Below are positions 24,690 to 37,379 of a stretch of 64,000 bases of DNA, piece by piece. The position numbers and the translations under genes are program-made. The notes under the pieces are model-generated. The model did not search any database. It was given only the letters and a program-made list of their open reading frames with translations, and was not told the origin of the DNA. How positions within the stretch are numbered: position 1 is the first letter of the stretch; every line of letters begins with the position of its first letter. Origin of the DNA: Climacium dendroides (lineage: Eukaryota; Streptophyta; Bryopsida; Hypnales; Climaciaceae); assembly GCA_950106755.1 (NCBI GenBank), contig OX467088.1, positions 12,694,001-12,758,000 on the forward strand. Direction: 5' to 3'.

Positions 24690-25430
24690 TAGAATCTAAC
24701 CATAGGGTTTATCTGAGATCATAAGTTAAAAATTTCATGAAGTTTGACCATAGAGAGTGAGAGATATTAGCATTCAAAGTTTATTTATTCATTTAGAACA
24801 CTAGCCTATAATTTCAGATGACTTTGACTACCATTTGTGAAATTTTTTAGCATTAAAGATTTTGCATTAAAGAAAAAATGGTGTCAAAAAATTGAGTTGA
24901 AAGTCTAGAAAAAACATTTCATAGAAAACTCAATTGATTTTCATTCCATAAAAAATTGTTTAATAGAAGTAGGTCCAAGATTGAAAGAAAAACTACATTG
25001 TTAATAGCTTTAAGATGGGATTGAAATACAATAATCCCAATAGTGAGATTGTTCTAGCAAGAAAACTTAACCTTGTTAAACAATTTTTTTTTGAAAAATT
25101 GTGAAAATTGCATTTAGAAATGAATTCTATAAGTTATTTTTTCAAAAAGATGCTTAGATTGGCTAAAAAGCAAGATTGTTCATATCTTTCACATCACTAA
25201 TTCAAATGGAATGAATAAAAGCTTTACATATAGACAAAAACATGATCTATAAAAAAATAAAAAAATTAAACACAATTTTTTGTGGACTTATTTGTTTGTC
25301 CGTTGAATGAAAATTTGGGCTTTTGTGGTTTAATTTTTGCTCACAAGCAACAATTGAAATGAAAATTATATTCCCATGAAGCTAATAAGTTTTTCTATCT
25401 CATGAAAAATTTTCTAAAGGTTTCACCAAT
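24690..25430 (-). repeat. dispersed repeat family, copy A (inverted, decayed)
   Basis: Reads as the reverse complement of the repeats at 27597-28523 and 32009-32835. Shared blocks include TTCAAATGGAATGAATAAAAG (25201-25221), the TTAATAGCTTTAAGATGGGAT region (25001-25021) and the CAATTGAAATGAAAATTATA block (25351-25370). The terminal inverted repeat seen in copy C is not recognisable here. No coding capacity. Confidence 0.6.
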
Positions 25431-27596
25431 AACAAGTAGAAAGAAGTAGATAATGATTCAAAATACTAAATTTTGAAAATTTAGTTATAGATTAATTTGA
25501 AATAGTGTACTTTTGATAAATTAGTCTTATTAAGCACTATAATTTGGTTAAATTGAGCGTCAAAACCTAGCAGTATTCAAAATCCTTTAACACTCAAACA
25601 CTTTCGCTAATTTTAAGAGGAATAGGAATTGAAGCAAGTGCCCTCTTTGGTTTCTTTATTGGAGGTAGATGAGATCCCATGTGAATGAAAAAATTGTTGG
25701 AAATTATAGTTTATTAGTGACAAGTTTTCATCTGTTGGAATAAAGATATTTGAATCATATTTCAAGTGATAAAAATGACAACATTTTGTCAAAAGCTTGA
25801 AAAATTTAGTTTGACCATGTAAATATAGGAGAGGTCCAAAATTGATATATTTACCAAAATTTAAAAACAAAACAAAACTTTAACCATACAAATTGTACAA
25901 GGTCACCATTGCATGCTCAACATAAGAAGTGATGGACATAATTTTATTTCACATTCAATTTATCAATGTCTTAAACACTAGGTGGCATAAATAAAATCCA
26001 TTTAATGGTAGATATTTAACTATAGGCAACATTTTTGCCAAGAAAAAACCATTCATTAAATTTATGAAATTATTTATTTGTTAGATACAAAAAAATTGTC
26101 TTACTATTCCTTTGTTCCCAGTTAAAATTGCAATGGTAAAATCTTTTTTATAAGAAAATGAATACAAAATATTGAATATGAAGCTAGTATCACAAATTAC
26201 TATTTGAGAAAAATAATGAGGATTTAAACATCAATGATACATTTGTTTGTCTCTAAGCAATTGAAAACAAAATTTTAGCCCATCACTAAATTAATCAAAT
26301 TTTAAAAACAAATGTAACTTTTTTTAATGAATTAAAATAAATAAATGCCCTTCAGTTGATATCTGATTTTGGTTTTGATTTTAATTAAACTAATATTTTT
26401 TTAATAAATTTATGGATATTCTTGTAGATATATTAAAATTGTATAAAACAATGTGGTGTCTTTCACAAGGATAAACATCACATTGGACTAATCAAGAAAT
26501 TTAATTCTAGTTTCAATTGAGAAATCTAAAATCTAACCTTAACCATCAAGTTTATAGCATAGGTGCAACAAAATTCATTACAAAATAAATATTTTTGAAA
26601 TATTAAGTGTAATTGTACATACATTGTACAAAATAGCATATATGACTATTTTTGAAAATACAATCATATGATCTTATTTTCAAATACTATAATACATGTC
26701 CACATAGTTTCACAATGAAGTTAACCCCAAGAGGGCCAATGGACTAAATTTGGCAAAATAGCAATTTGGGGCAAGTACAAATGATTGGAGATTTACATGT
26801 TTTTGGTTCAAACTTTAATAGAAGAGATGTGGATTAGGAATATCTTTCATGTGCACTATAAGTTAGGACATTTGGAAATATGGATCATAAGTTATAGCCT
26901 TATATATTACTTTTTTTCATAAATGGGTAGTCAAGGTAGATTTTAAAAATCACTTTTTTCATAAACAAAAAATTAAAATTTAATTTATATATTTATATAC
27001 ACATGAAAATCTTTGAATCATTTCATTTTGATCAATGAGTCAAAAGTTATGAGGGGTTCTAGTTTGTGAGTAGTTATGGATTTTCTACTCTAAAATAAAA
27101 TTTTGAAGTCCTTTATTTCACTCAATTTTCAATACTTTTGCAAGAAAATAAAAAGATTTGATGTAGATTTGTTTATTACAACATTACAAACATTGGGATT
27201 GGCATTTTTCAAGTCTATCAATAAATTGTTAACACTATTTTGAATCATTCTCTACATCTTTCTACTTACTATTTTTTTCCTATATGTTATACAATTTCAA
27301 ATAATCTGAAAATTTTCAAATATGTAGCCAACTTGTCTTGAAGAATGAATCTAAAGCACCACCATTTTGGACATTTTTTATACCAATGCAATATTGTGAA
27401 GTGTAGTTGTCCAATTTTTTGCTCAATAAAAATCTTTAATGTTTTTGTTCAATATCCCCCCAAACAATATTTCTTTTGTTCCAAAATGATCTTCTTGTTG
27501 GCCTTAATTTTCAGTTCCAAAGTGATATTCCTATTGTGACATTGCAAATTGGTCAAATTTGGATTTCAATTGCTATCTAGAACTAGCAAAATAACT
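25431..27596. other. AT-rich spacer
   Basis: No gene, tandem repeat or element boundary seen; probably old decayed repeats. Confidence 0.4.
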
Positions 27597-28523
27597 TTAA
27601 CCCCTAAAGTCCCATTGTCTTGTTAGAGACAAAATGGATTTTGGGTAGGTTCCCATGGTCTAAATATTTGTTGTGATTTTTTTAATCTTTTTGTTAAGAT
27701 AAAAAAAAAACATTAGCTTTCCAAAAATATAATCTTTATTTCAATTGGAGCTCGGGAGCAAAAGTTATAGTACAAAAGTCTTTTTTTAGTTCAATGGGTA
27801 GAAAAAACCTTTAAAAAAAAATTAAAGTAAAAAATTAAATTAATTTTTTTGTATATATTATATTTTTTGTACTTGAAAAGCTTTTATTTATTCCATTTGG
27901 ATTTGTTATGTGAAATTTATGGACAATCTTGTTTTGAGGCAATCAAACATCTTTTTGAAAAAATAACTTGTACGATTCATTTCTAACCTCAATTTTCATA
28001 GTTTCTCAAAAAAAAACATTTTTGTTAGATTAAGATCTCTAGCTAGAAAAGTCTCACCATTAAGATTAGTATATTTCAATTCCATCTTAAAGCTATTAAT
28101 AATTTAGATTATCCTTAAATCTTGACCCTACTTCAATTTAACAATTTTTTAATGAATGAAAACTAAATTATCTTTTTTCTTTTTTAAAAATTTTGTAGAC
28201 TTTCAACTCATTTTTTACTATATAAAATTATAAATTCAAAATTAATAGACCAAAAATTATAAGGTATGAGGTTCAAAGCCAAAAAATGTAGTTGAGCAAG
28301 GTGCAAAATAATTCATTTCCTTCACTTTAAATGTACATATTTTGCAATCTACAAAGTCAAAGTTTTTTGAAATCTCTTTTACACATTTTTATACTAGTCT
28401 AGTATGAGATTTTGTGGTTAGATATGCAAAATAAACAATATTAATTTTTTTTGCTCTTTGCTCTAAAAAAAGGTAGTTTTGAGTGTTCTTTGATGGAAAA
28501 AATGCCTTGGGACTATGGAATAA
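27597..28523 (+). repeat. dispersed repeat family, copy B
   Basis: Starts TTAACCCCTAAAGTCCCATTG at 27597 and aligns with copy C (from 32009) along its length: ACAAAATGGATTTTGGG, ACATTAGCTTTCC, TTATTTCAATTGGAGC, GTTGAGCAAGG, ACTAGTCTAGTA and GATGGAAAAAATGCCTTGG. Its right end (near 28523) is diverged from the inverted end of copy C. It contains the uninterrupted version of the site where copy C is split by the copia element (GTTAGATATG at about 28418). Confidence 0.75.
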
Positions 28524-30411
28524 GCAATAGTACCCCTCCATCCATCAATCAAAAGACAAATGAAATGACTGACAGATTACTTAGTCAACAATATTCATTC
28601 TTCTTTTTCTGCATCTCTTTGAGACAATGGTTCGAACCATTTTTGTGACAATGTAAAAAGTATAGAAGAACAATCGACTCCAGTGAATCCAATTTCACTG
28701 CACCGCACTGATCCTGATACAATGCCACAGGCTACAATGAATCTAGTCCTGCGCAGGGCTTAAAAGAATGATGTGATGTGCACACATCCACATTATTCTT
28801 TTACCATCCACAATCTGGAAATTTCATCCAAGATTTTATTAATTTAAAATTTTTCAGCAAAAAACTTCTCGATTTTTTGCCATCTTTTAGCCAAATTAAT
28901 TTTTTCTGGTGCAAGCTGGTACCATAAAGCCAATAAAAAAGCCCTGGCCCTGTTAATTCCTGTTATTTCAAATTGCACAAATTTAGAATGGTGCTTCTGA
29001 CCAATATAAAGTAGCTTACAATCTCCTTGGACAACTCCCCGTAGTAATGAGGATTCTATTATCCTCCATACAATTCTTCCAGCATTCTTACTTACAACGA
29101 ACTCAAGGTTATGGACGTGCTCAATTCTCAGCTGTCGTAAGACGAGAGCATTTTTATTCCAGTCGGAAAAGAAGCTAGGTGGTTGTTTACAAATACGCGA
29201 CACTGAATACTGAAAAATGAACCGAAAAAAAGGAAAAAACCATCAAGGCACATTCAAGCTGAACCTTCACCCTTGTGAAAAGATGAGCCTGGAAGACTGG
29301 TGCTACCACTATAGACCACTTCCATGGACATATCGGACTACTTTCAGCATCACGTAGGATCTGATTGGTACCCTGAAAGCTGCAACGAAGTCTCTGCGTA
29401 TCAAAGTTCACGATGCAGAAGCTGGTGAAGCATACAACGGGCCACCAGTCTTGAAGGTCCACTTGTCAAATGCCTCTCAAAAAGAAGAGGGGAATCAAGC
29501 TACTTCTGCAGAAGTACACAAGGAAAGATGTCAAAACTAGGCCTCGACTGCTCAAAGTGTGAAACACGCGGCTAAGTGCCTGCATCTAAATAGAACTGTG
29601 CATGTGTATCTTTCCATATACGGTATTCTCCATACATTTTTGGTATAATCCTCAGTATAATCATTGACATATCCTCAGTGATTGAAAATTTGAATGGTCG
29701 TAGATGACAGTCTTGGAATGCCATGGCTCCTATAACCCATGTTACAATTATACTAGACGTAAGAAATTCATTATTAAGGATGATGGCCCCGACATGCTAC
29801 TATTGCTTTGTATGTGCTTCGTCTCTCCATTAGGGTAAGAGACAACAAAATATCAGCAAACTACATTTCCTCGACGTCACCTCAAGGAAACAGATTCCCA
29901 TGCAATTATCTACAGGAAACGGAGAATGGGGCACAAAACTAAGAAGCTGATTTTCAAGTCACAAATTCGCTTCAAACGAATCCTAGAAAATTAGCAGACC
30001 TCAGTGCAATTAATTAAAACAAAGATCAATGAGATAAAATGTGAGTTCCCTTTTGGTAAATTCAAATTCAATCTAAGCAAACCAGCCATATTACCAAACC
30101 CTACTCACTCTACTCCAAGAGTTTATGATTTATAACCCATTTGATATTTTTTTATTCAACTTAAGCACAAAGTCTCTTCGCTCAGATCCAAACGGTTTGC
30201 GCCTACGAGGAGAGTCTGCTTATTTACTAACAAGTAGCATGCCACTTCACAGTAAAAGGATGCCCCGGAAAGAACAGACACCTGAAGTCACTCCCGATAG
30301 AGTGCAACACCGGCCATTCCCAATATGAAACCCTAAACCAATCTTAACATGGCGAAATCGAGAATTCATAAACCAGAGGATACGCCCTCGCTCCGATCCC
30401 AACAATGCCTT
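28524..30411. other. mixed spacer, probable 3' region of the NDUFA1-like gene
   Basis: Base composition is nearer to genic levels than the flanking repeats. Open stretches exist on both strands (28844-29203 minus; 29350-29540 plus), but I recognise no family and cannot build a splice model. They could be 3' UTR of the minus-strand gene to the right or gene remnants. Confidence 0.3.
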
Positions 30412-30773
30412 CTAAAGAAAGTCAATCAAACTGCTCACACTTACTTGAGATTTTTCATACTCCTCTTTCAGTCGCGCATCCCTTTCGTCCATCGCCCGGT
30501 CCCATGCATCATGTCTTGGGTGCTTAGGCTGACCCACCCACAAACACACAAATCTCCACTCGTTCAGAAATTTAAAACGACACTAGTCGGCAACACATTG
30601 AAATCCAAGAGAGAGAGTACCACGCTCTGAATTCGCTCGAATCTCCGCTCAAGCAAAAACGAACAATAACTCACCTTGCCATAGATGGTGGTGTGGATCA
30701 CATACTGTGACGAGCCCATGACGAAAAACATGGCGGAGATGATGCCCAAGGGCAGCATAGCCTCCCAAGACAT
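30412..30773 (-). CDS. mitochondrial complex I subunit MWFE (NDUFA1-like)
   Basis: Small accessory subunit of NADH:ubiquinone oxidoreductase in the inner mitochondrial membrane. Exon 1 (30773-30675) encodes MSWEAMLPLGIISAMFFVMG, a membrane segment, then SSQYVIHTTIYGK. Exon 2 (30528-30445) encodes PKHPRHDAWDRAMDERDARL and KEEYEKSQ. These match the plant MWFE pattern of an N-terminal W/EAMLPLGII helix, a GxSQY turn, and a PKH...WD.AM..RD tail. A donor (CAA then GTAAGTG) follows exon 2. Read-through gives a stop at 30412 and 71 residues; a short third exon elsewhere is also possible. Family members have about 65 residues. Confidence 0.82.
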
Positions 30774-31268
30774 GGTGAAAAGCTGGTGAAAGAAAGGCTG
30801 GGGCAATTGCCAGAAAGGTCGAATCTCGTGGCTATGGCGGAGTCGTGAAACCCTAGCGACAACATTCGGAATGCTGAGTTTCGGAGAGGAGATGGTTGAA
30901 GGAGGAGCTTGGTTGATCGGAGCCGTAGGATTGAGGCTGGAAGATCGAGGGACCAGATGCAGCGTGATGGGGCAGCCCCGTAACCAGGTAACCGAACCTA
31001 TTCCCGACCCTTTAACCCCTATAAGACGGAACCTATGACTCAAGTCCTTCATTTCTTCTCTATTTATGATTGAATTTTTTTGATTTCATTTTAGAGATGA
31101 AACTACATGTCTAATATCTTTCATAAATTTATTAATTATTTTTTTTTCAATTTAAAAATTATCATGAATTTTTGAAGGAATTTAAAAAAAAAATTCATAT
31201 CAAATACAAATCATATTAAAAAAATCTTAATATTTTTGAAATAGGAGTATATTATAGTGGAGAACATT
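30774..31268 (-). promoter_or_regulatory. 5' UTR and promoter of the NDUFA1-like gene
   Basis: Genic composition up to about 31050, then a sharp change to AT-rich DNA. The open frame running upstream of the ATG to 31052 is leader sequence; the conserved protein begins only at the MSWEAM methionine. Confidence 0.4.
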
Positions 31269-31701
31269 TATGCTACATTTAACTACTTCTGGACTTTTGA
31301 AAGTCCAGAATTCATAATGGTCATTGGGAGATGCATCAAAGGATCTATCCAAAACATCAGGGGATCTAAACACTAGTAGAAAACGCAGAAATTTCTGTTG
31401 TTTTGGTGACATTGTTTTGGTCACCGAACAACAGATTTCTGCTGAAATTAACAGATTTTTGTTAATTTCAACAGAAATCTGTTGTTCGGTGACCAAAACA
31501 ACGTCACCAAAACAACAAAAATTTCTGCGTTTTCTACTAGTGAAATTTTCATCGGGGGATCAGTTCAAAACATCAAGAGATCTATACCAACATCAAAAGA
31601 TCTCCCAATCTATACAAACATCAGGAGATCTCCCGATGTTTTGAATTTAGTGAATAGTCCAGAATTCAATGAATAGTCCAGAAGTAGTTAAATGTGGCAT
31701 A
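31269..31701. mobile_element. outer inverted-repeat element interrupted by a CACTA-type MITE
   Basis: The outer ends are inverted copies of TATGCYACATTTAACTACTT CTGGACT (31269-31295 and 31675-31701). Inside are several near-identical ACATCARGAGATCT motifs on both arms. The CACTA MITE at 31371-31542 sits between the arms. Without it, the outer element is about 260 bp. No coding capacity and no certain target duplication. Confidence 0.6.
31371..31542. mobile_element. CACTA-type MITE, 172 bp, hairpin
   Basis: Starts CACTAGTAGAAAACGCAGAA and ends with its inverted complement (TTCTGCGTTTTCTACTAGTG), flanked by the 3-base direct repeat AAA on both sides (31368-31370 and 31543-31545). The whole sequence folds back on itself around 31455 with few mismatches (GGTCACCGAACAACAGATTT against AAATCTGTTGTTCGGTGACC). 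The CACTAGTAGAAAA terminus and 3-bp duplication are typical of plant CACTA (CMC) miniature elements. Non-autonomous; no ORF of its own. Confidence 0.9.
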
Positions 31702-32835
31702 TTTTGGTATCAAGATTTTTTTTTGTTTTACTCCATATTTAGAAACATGTTATAGATCTTTAACTTCAATTTCATTAATATTGCTTATTTTAAGGAATTT
31801 TTCAAAATTTCTAAGTGGAGTAGAAACTCTACTCTAGAAGTCTCATATTTTTAGTTTTTCAAAATGACAAAAGAAGTTGTTTTGAATGTCAAAATTTAGT
31901 TTAAGGAAAAAGAGCTCAAAGTGCTAAAATATAGTGAATACTAATGTACCATTTCTTTGGTTAAACTACTCCATATGAAATAAAAAAATAACCTAAAATG
32001 TCTTGAATTTAACCCCTAAAGTCCCATTGTCCCTTGAGGGGGACAAAATGGATTTTGGGCAAGCTCCTATGGTCTCAAAATTTGTCATGATTTTCTGAAT
32101 TTTTTTAGCGAAGATAGGAAAACACATTAGCTTTCCGAAAATATAATTTTTATTTCAATTGGAGCTTGGGAGTAAAGGTAATAGAACAAAAAACCTTTCT
32201 TTTGTTTAGTGGATAGAAATCCCCCCTCCAAACTAAGAAACTTTAAATAAAAAATTAAAATAATTTTTTTGTATATATTATATTTTTATGTACATGGCAA
32301 GCTTTGATTCATTCCATTTGGATTTTTTTATGAGAAAGTTATGGACAATCTTGTTTTTTGGGCAATTAGAGCATCTCTTCAAAAAAATAACTTTGTAGAA
32401 TTCGTTTTTGACCTTAATTTTCAACAAAAAAAGTTTTTCAAGGTTAAAATCTTTTGCTAGAACAATATCACTATTGAGATTAGTGTATTTCAATTCCATC
32501 TTAGAGCTATTAACAATTTAGATTTTCCTTCAATCTTGAACCTACTTCTACTTAACAATTTATTGATGAATGAAAACTAAGTGTGTTGTTTTGGAATTTT
32601 TTTCCAAGAATCTCAACTCAATTCTTTATCATATAAAATTATAAATTCAAAATCATAGATTAAAAATTATAAGTTATGAAGGTTTAAAGCCAAATAATGT
32701 AGTTGAGCAAGGTACATAAAATTTGTTTTCTTCACTTTAAACGCAAATATCTTGCAATCTACAGGGTCAAAGTTTGTAAAATTTTTGCTACACATTCTTG
32801 TACTAGTCTAGTACACGATCCTAATGTTAGATATG

Positions 32836-34004
32836 TATTGGACTTTACTAAGCATGCATACTACATTTGACTTAATACAACATTCAAAACCCCACGCAGA
32901 GTAACCACCATTCAAAATTCCATATACAGTAGCAAGTGTTCCAAAGTTGTGCGTAGTTAGGTAGCATATATTATACAAAACATATCCACCTTACACTTCC
33001 GTTGCACCATGTTGGAGCCAAAGTACACAAGACTACTAAACTTATAACTATACACGCTGAATACACCTCAACGTAATGCATTAACAAAACAAGTGGGAGC
33101 AATCCATTGGCATCTACTCGTCGCGTAGATGTCTAAAATGGGCTCGCATGTTGATTTGGAGCTTTTAGCGCAAAGTTACGTCGGTTGGAAGTTCATGAGT
33201 CCAAACGATGATGTAACTTGGCGATTTGAGTTGGAATTGTGTGGTCTTTCACAATCCAAGGTTATCCAAGGACTCCCTTTGACTTAGGACGGGGGGTCTG
33301 TTGAATACCACAGAGAGTATTATAGGAGGGGTTGGTCTCCCTTCTCTCTCCCTCTTGAAGCCTTGGTGAGTCTCGGTGATTCATGGTTGGTGGTGGTGAC
33401 TTCACCACCACTTCAAGGCACCATGGGACACTTATGTGTGTTCCGTGGCATCGGTTGGATGGAGTCCCGTTCCTTGCTAGGCCTCCTTGGATGTGTCCCG
33501 AGTTGTGAGTGCCGGTTACCTCTAGTGGATGAGTAGCAAATGCAAAAGGGCTAGCATGCAATAGGGTGACACTTAAGGGCGGTTAGGACCATGGTAAGTA
33601 GTGCCACCATGGGTCCTTACACATTAAAGTGGATGTTTCGCTCCATGTTACTAAATGACATGCCCGGTGTCACGATGGGAGTGCATGCTAGTAGTCCCGG
33701 TGATTAGGACTTGGCAAAATGAGTTGAAAGTGCAAACTAACACTGTGTATGTTTAGCATGTGCAGTGTTAGATAATTTGTGATCAAGTAATGCTGTAAGC
33801 GGATTATGGTGAATCTAGTGAGCTGTTGGAAGCTGTAAAGTGTCATTTAAGTCGTGACATCGGGAAGTGCTTGTAGCTACGAGTTAAAAAAATGAGAGTT
33901 GGTTCACATTCTTCAATTCAAATTGCCTGCTCCGTTGGCACATCATGATCTAGAGCTACTATTTAGATGTGGGTCATTACAGTTTAAAGCATCTTCATCC
34001 AATA
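32836..34004 (-). repeat. copia 3' LTR, 1169 bp
   Basis: Matches the 5' LTR at both ends (TATTGGACTTTACTAAGC and ATCTTCATCCAATA on the plus strand). It holds about 0.7 kb of extra sequence between about 33105 and 33865 that the other LTR lacks. The extra part contains GGTGGTGGTGACTTCACCACCACC-like palindromic sequence near 33390. Either this LTR gained it or the 5' LTR lost it. Confidence 0.9.
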
Positions 34005-34049
34005 CTCCTATTACATTGTGATGACCCGTATTACTTCCCACTACAGCAT

Positions 34050-37000
34050 AGTATACTCCCACTACTTGTGTACAACATTCTGATTAGTGAGTGGCCCTGT
34101 AAGACGACAGAGACGCTCAAATCTATCACAAGAAAGTGGTTTCTTCATGATGTCGGTCAACTGATCTTCAGTGCACACAAAGGTAATAACAATGTTGTCC
34201 TCTTGCTTAGCATCTTGAATCTTGTGGTATTTAGTGTCGATGTGCTTGGTTTGTTGTTGAAACACTAGATTTTGAACCAACTGAATTGCGGATTGATTAT
34301 TGCAGAATAAGGGTGTCGGGTGGAGTTGGGGTGATTTCAAGATGTAGAACAAACATCTCATCCAGATCTGGCAGCAACATATTCTGTTTCAATGGTATTT
34401 AGGGATGTGTAGGTTTGTTTTTTTGCTCCCCCAAGCAATTGGGCCACCGTTAAACATCAAAATGAAACCGGATCGTAACTTTCAGTCATTACAATCAGTT
34501 GTATAGTTTGCATCACAATGGATAGTGAGGTGATACAGATTGGGTCTCCAACCATACATGAGAGTGTGCTCCAACATTCCTTTCAAGTATTTCAAAATTC
34601 TTTTTACTCCTGAGACGTGTGCGGCAGTCAGGTACTTGTTGAATTGTGACATATTGTTTACAACGTAACTTATGTCGAAGCGAGTCCCTGATTGGGCAAA
34701 TTGGAGGCAACCAATGCATTCACAATAAGGGAACGATACCTCAAGATTAGTCGGTGTTGCAAGCTACATTTTAGTAGCGCTAGTTGGGTTGGATGGTACG
34801 GCAATCGAGTGACAATCGTTTTGACCAAATCATTTGAGAACTTACTCCAAGTATCGCCGTTGATTGATGTGGATGAGTCCTCGATCACGGTCTCTCATTA
34901 TGTAGAGACCAACATATACCTCGGCCAAATCTTTTGTTATCTGGAATGCTCCTCCCATGTAGCTCATGATTTCTTCAATACTATCATTGAAGGTACTACA
35001 GATGATGCCATCATCTACCCATATGTAGAGAATAAATTTGGGGTTGGCTTTGTTAACGTACATACAACAATCAACATCGAAAGCCATAAGATTATAAGCT
35101 TACAAGAAATGATCAAATTTACGGTTCCAAATGCGGGCACTCTGTTTCAATCCATAGAGCGCTTTGCGTAACTTACAAAAAGTCTCTTGTTTCCATTAAT
35201 AACCTCAAACCTGATTGGCTGTTGTATATAGATGAGTTCATGTAATAAACCATTGAGATATGCTATACAAACATCAAATTGGGTGAAATTGAGATCTTCA
35301 GCAACTACAACTGATAAGATCGTGTGGACAGAATCAAACTTCACGATGGAGTTGAATGTTTTGTGGTAGTCGACCCCTTTGTGTTGGGTGAACCCCTTAG
35401 CGACAAGCTTGACTTTATAGCAACAAACAAAAACATTTGCTGCCAACTTAAGCTTATAAATCCAATGACATTGGACAAGATTGCCATCTGAAGGAAGTTC
35501 TTCGAGAGTCCAGGTATTGTTCTTGACAAGAGATTCATACTCCTCGCTCATGGCAGCAAGCCAATGGTCTTTTTCCGGTGAGGCCATGGGCTCCTCATAA
35601 GTTTTCGGTTCATCAGGAATTTTGGTCCGTACCACACATGCGTACGAGTGGCGGTTGATTGGATAAATCCATTCTCCCAAACATGTTGATGGGTTCCGTG
35701 TACGTGTAGCATAAGAGGGTTCATTGACTGGATCTCCCATAGGCTTGATGTGGGTAGTTAGATCGATGAGGACTAGTGCATCCTCAGTAGCAAGGACAAT
35801 ATCATCAGAGTTGTCGGAGGTAGAAGCCAGGTCAACGTTTGTGGAAGTATCATTAGATTCAATTGTAGGTGGACTAAAGTTAACAAACTCGATAACTGCT
35901 GGAGGAGAGGGGACATGGGCAATACAAGGCCAAACCACTAATAGGTGTGACTGTCGCAATTGCCCTGCTTTGTGTTGTCTTCATCGAAAGTACATCACAG
36001 CTCTCATCAATTTACTAGAGCTCCGGATTCCAGATTTAATATGCTTTGCTAGCCACGGAATAACCCATGAATATCCCTTTTTGGCTTTTGGACCCAATCT
36101 TTTTTGAAGTTGCTTGGGTATGTAAACATAAGTAGTTGCCCCGAATATGCACATGTGGGACACCGAAGGTTTGGTCTCATATCAAATCTCAAAAGGAGTA
36201 TTGTTGTCAATTGTTCTAGTGGTTGTGTAGTTGAGCACATAGACTGCTATATGGGTTGCCTTGGCCCCAAAACGGACGTGAACATTGGAAGCATGTAATA
36301 TGCGGCTTACAACTTCCATAATAGTGCGGTTGTTACGTTCAGATGCACCATTTTATTCTGGCGTATATGGTGTTGTCAGTTCTTGTTTGATGTCATGCTC
36401 TACCAAATTTGAAGTAAAGAGGCTATTTGTGTACTCGGTGCCACGATCACTTCAAATGATTTTGAGAAGATGGCCAATGTTGCGTTTCAATTGAGCAACA
36501 AATTGTTGGAAAGCAACTAGGGTGTTAGGTTTGTTTTTGATGCATTCTATGACTCTGAAGCCAAAACAATTGTCTTTGAACAACACAAAGTATAGAGCAC
36601 CTCCCACCAATGGGGTGTTCATGGGACCACAAAGGTCTAAATGAATGAAGTCACCTAGTGTAGTAGACTACTGTCGATGCTCATCAATCAGGAATGGTGC
36701 TCGAGTTTGCTCGCCATAAGCACAACTTGAGTAGAACGGTTTGTTGCAATTGTTAAGCACTAAGCTAGTAACGGTACCTTGCGAGGCCATTTTCTGTATT
36801 GTTCCATGATTAACATGCACTAATCGTTTATGCCAAAAATCAAGGATTTGGGTGCTTTCAACAACGGTTGGAACTTCAAAAGAAGTAGCAGAGGTAGCAG
36901 CTAATGCTACGGGTGGCGGATCAAGATGAATAACCTCAATGTTTAGACAATACATGCGGTTATATATAACACCAATCATGACCACTCGACCAACTTCTAA

Positions 37001-37335
37001 CATCTGACAGCTAGTGTCTATATGGAAGGTGTAAATCTTCTTTTGTGCAGCAATAAACGAGAAAAACAAATTCCGACCGAGGGAAGGAACGTATATTATT
37101 CCTTTTAAGATCAAGAGGTAGTAATCGTGGTCTCAATGGATCTTAATTATGATATCACCGACTCCAGCCACTATAAGCATGGCGCTACTGATGCCCTGAA
37201 CTGAACATCGCTCCATCAACACGTCCCAATAAATTGAAAAATATGCTTGGTTGTCAGTCATGTGCTTAGTACACCCACTGTCAACGTACTAGAAATCCAA
37301 TGCTCCAGGGATCTCGTGTTGCCATGAATGCCTTA
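34050..37335 (-). pseudogene. copia pol remnant: protease, integrase, reverse transcriptase, RNase H
   Basis: Domains appear in copia order reading leftward. They are the protease motif VDSGC near 37280, the GAG-pre-integrase zinc region around 36690-36850, and the integrase core with SDRGTEY near 36430. Next come reverse transcriptase from about 35700 with the YxxVDD-type catalytic motif near 35020, and RNase H with CNNQSAIQL near 34300. In-frame stops and frame changes break the frame (for example near 36660, 36355, 36180, 35990 and 35147). The fragment is non-functional; described only, not reconstructed. Confidence 0.9.
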
Positions 37336-37379
37336 TAACCAGTAGATTTTTTTATTGCATGGTCGCTACTACTCTGACC

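Noticed and set aside
28844..29203. 119-codon minus-strand frame
   Set aside because: Protein-like in places but no recognised family or start; more likely the 3' region of the NDUFA1-like gene. Left as unresolved.
30774..31052. N-terminal extension of the NDUFA1-like frame
   Set aside because: The family begins at the MSWEAM methionine; the upstream part is leader sequence with no targeting or family match.
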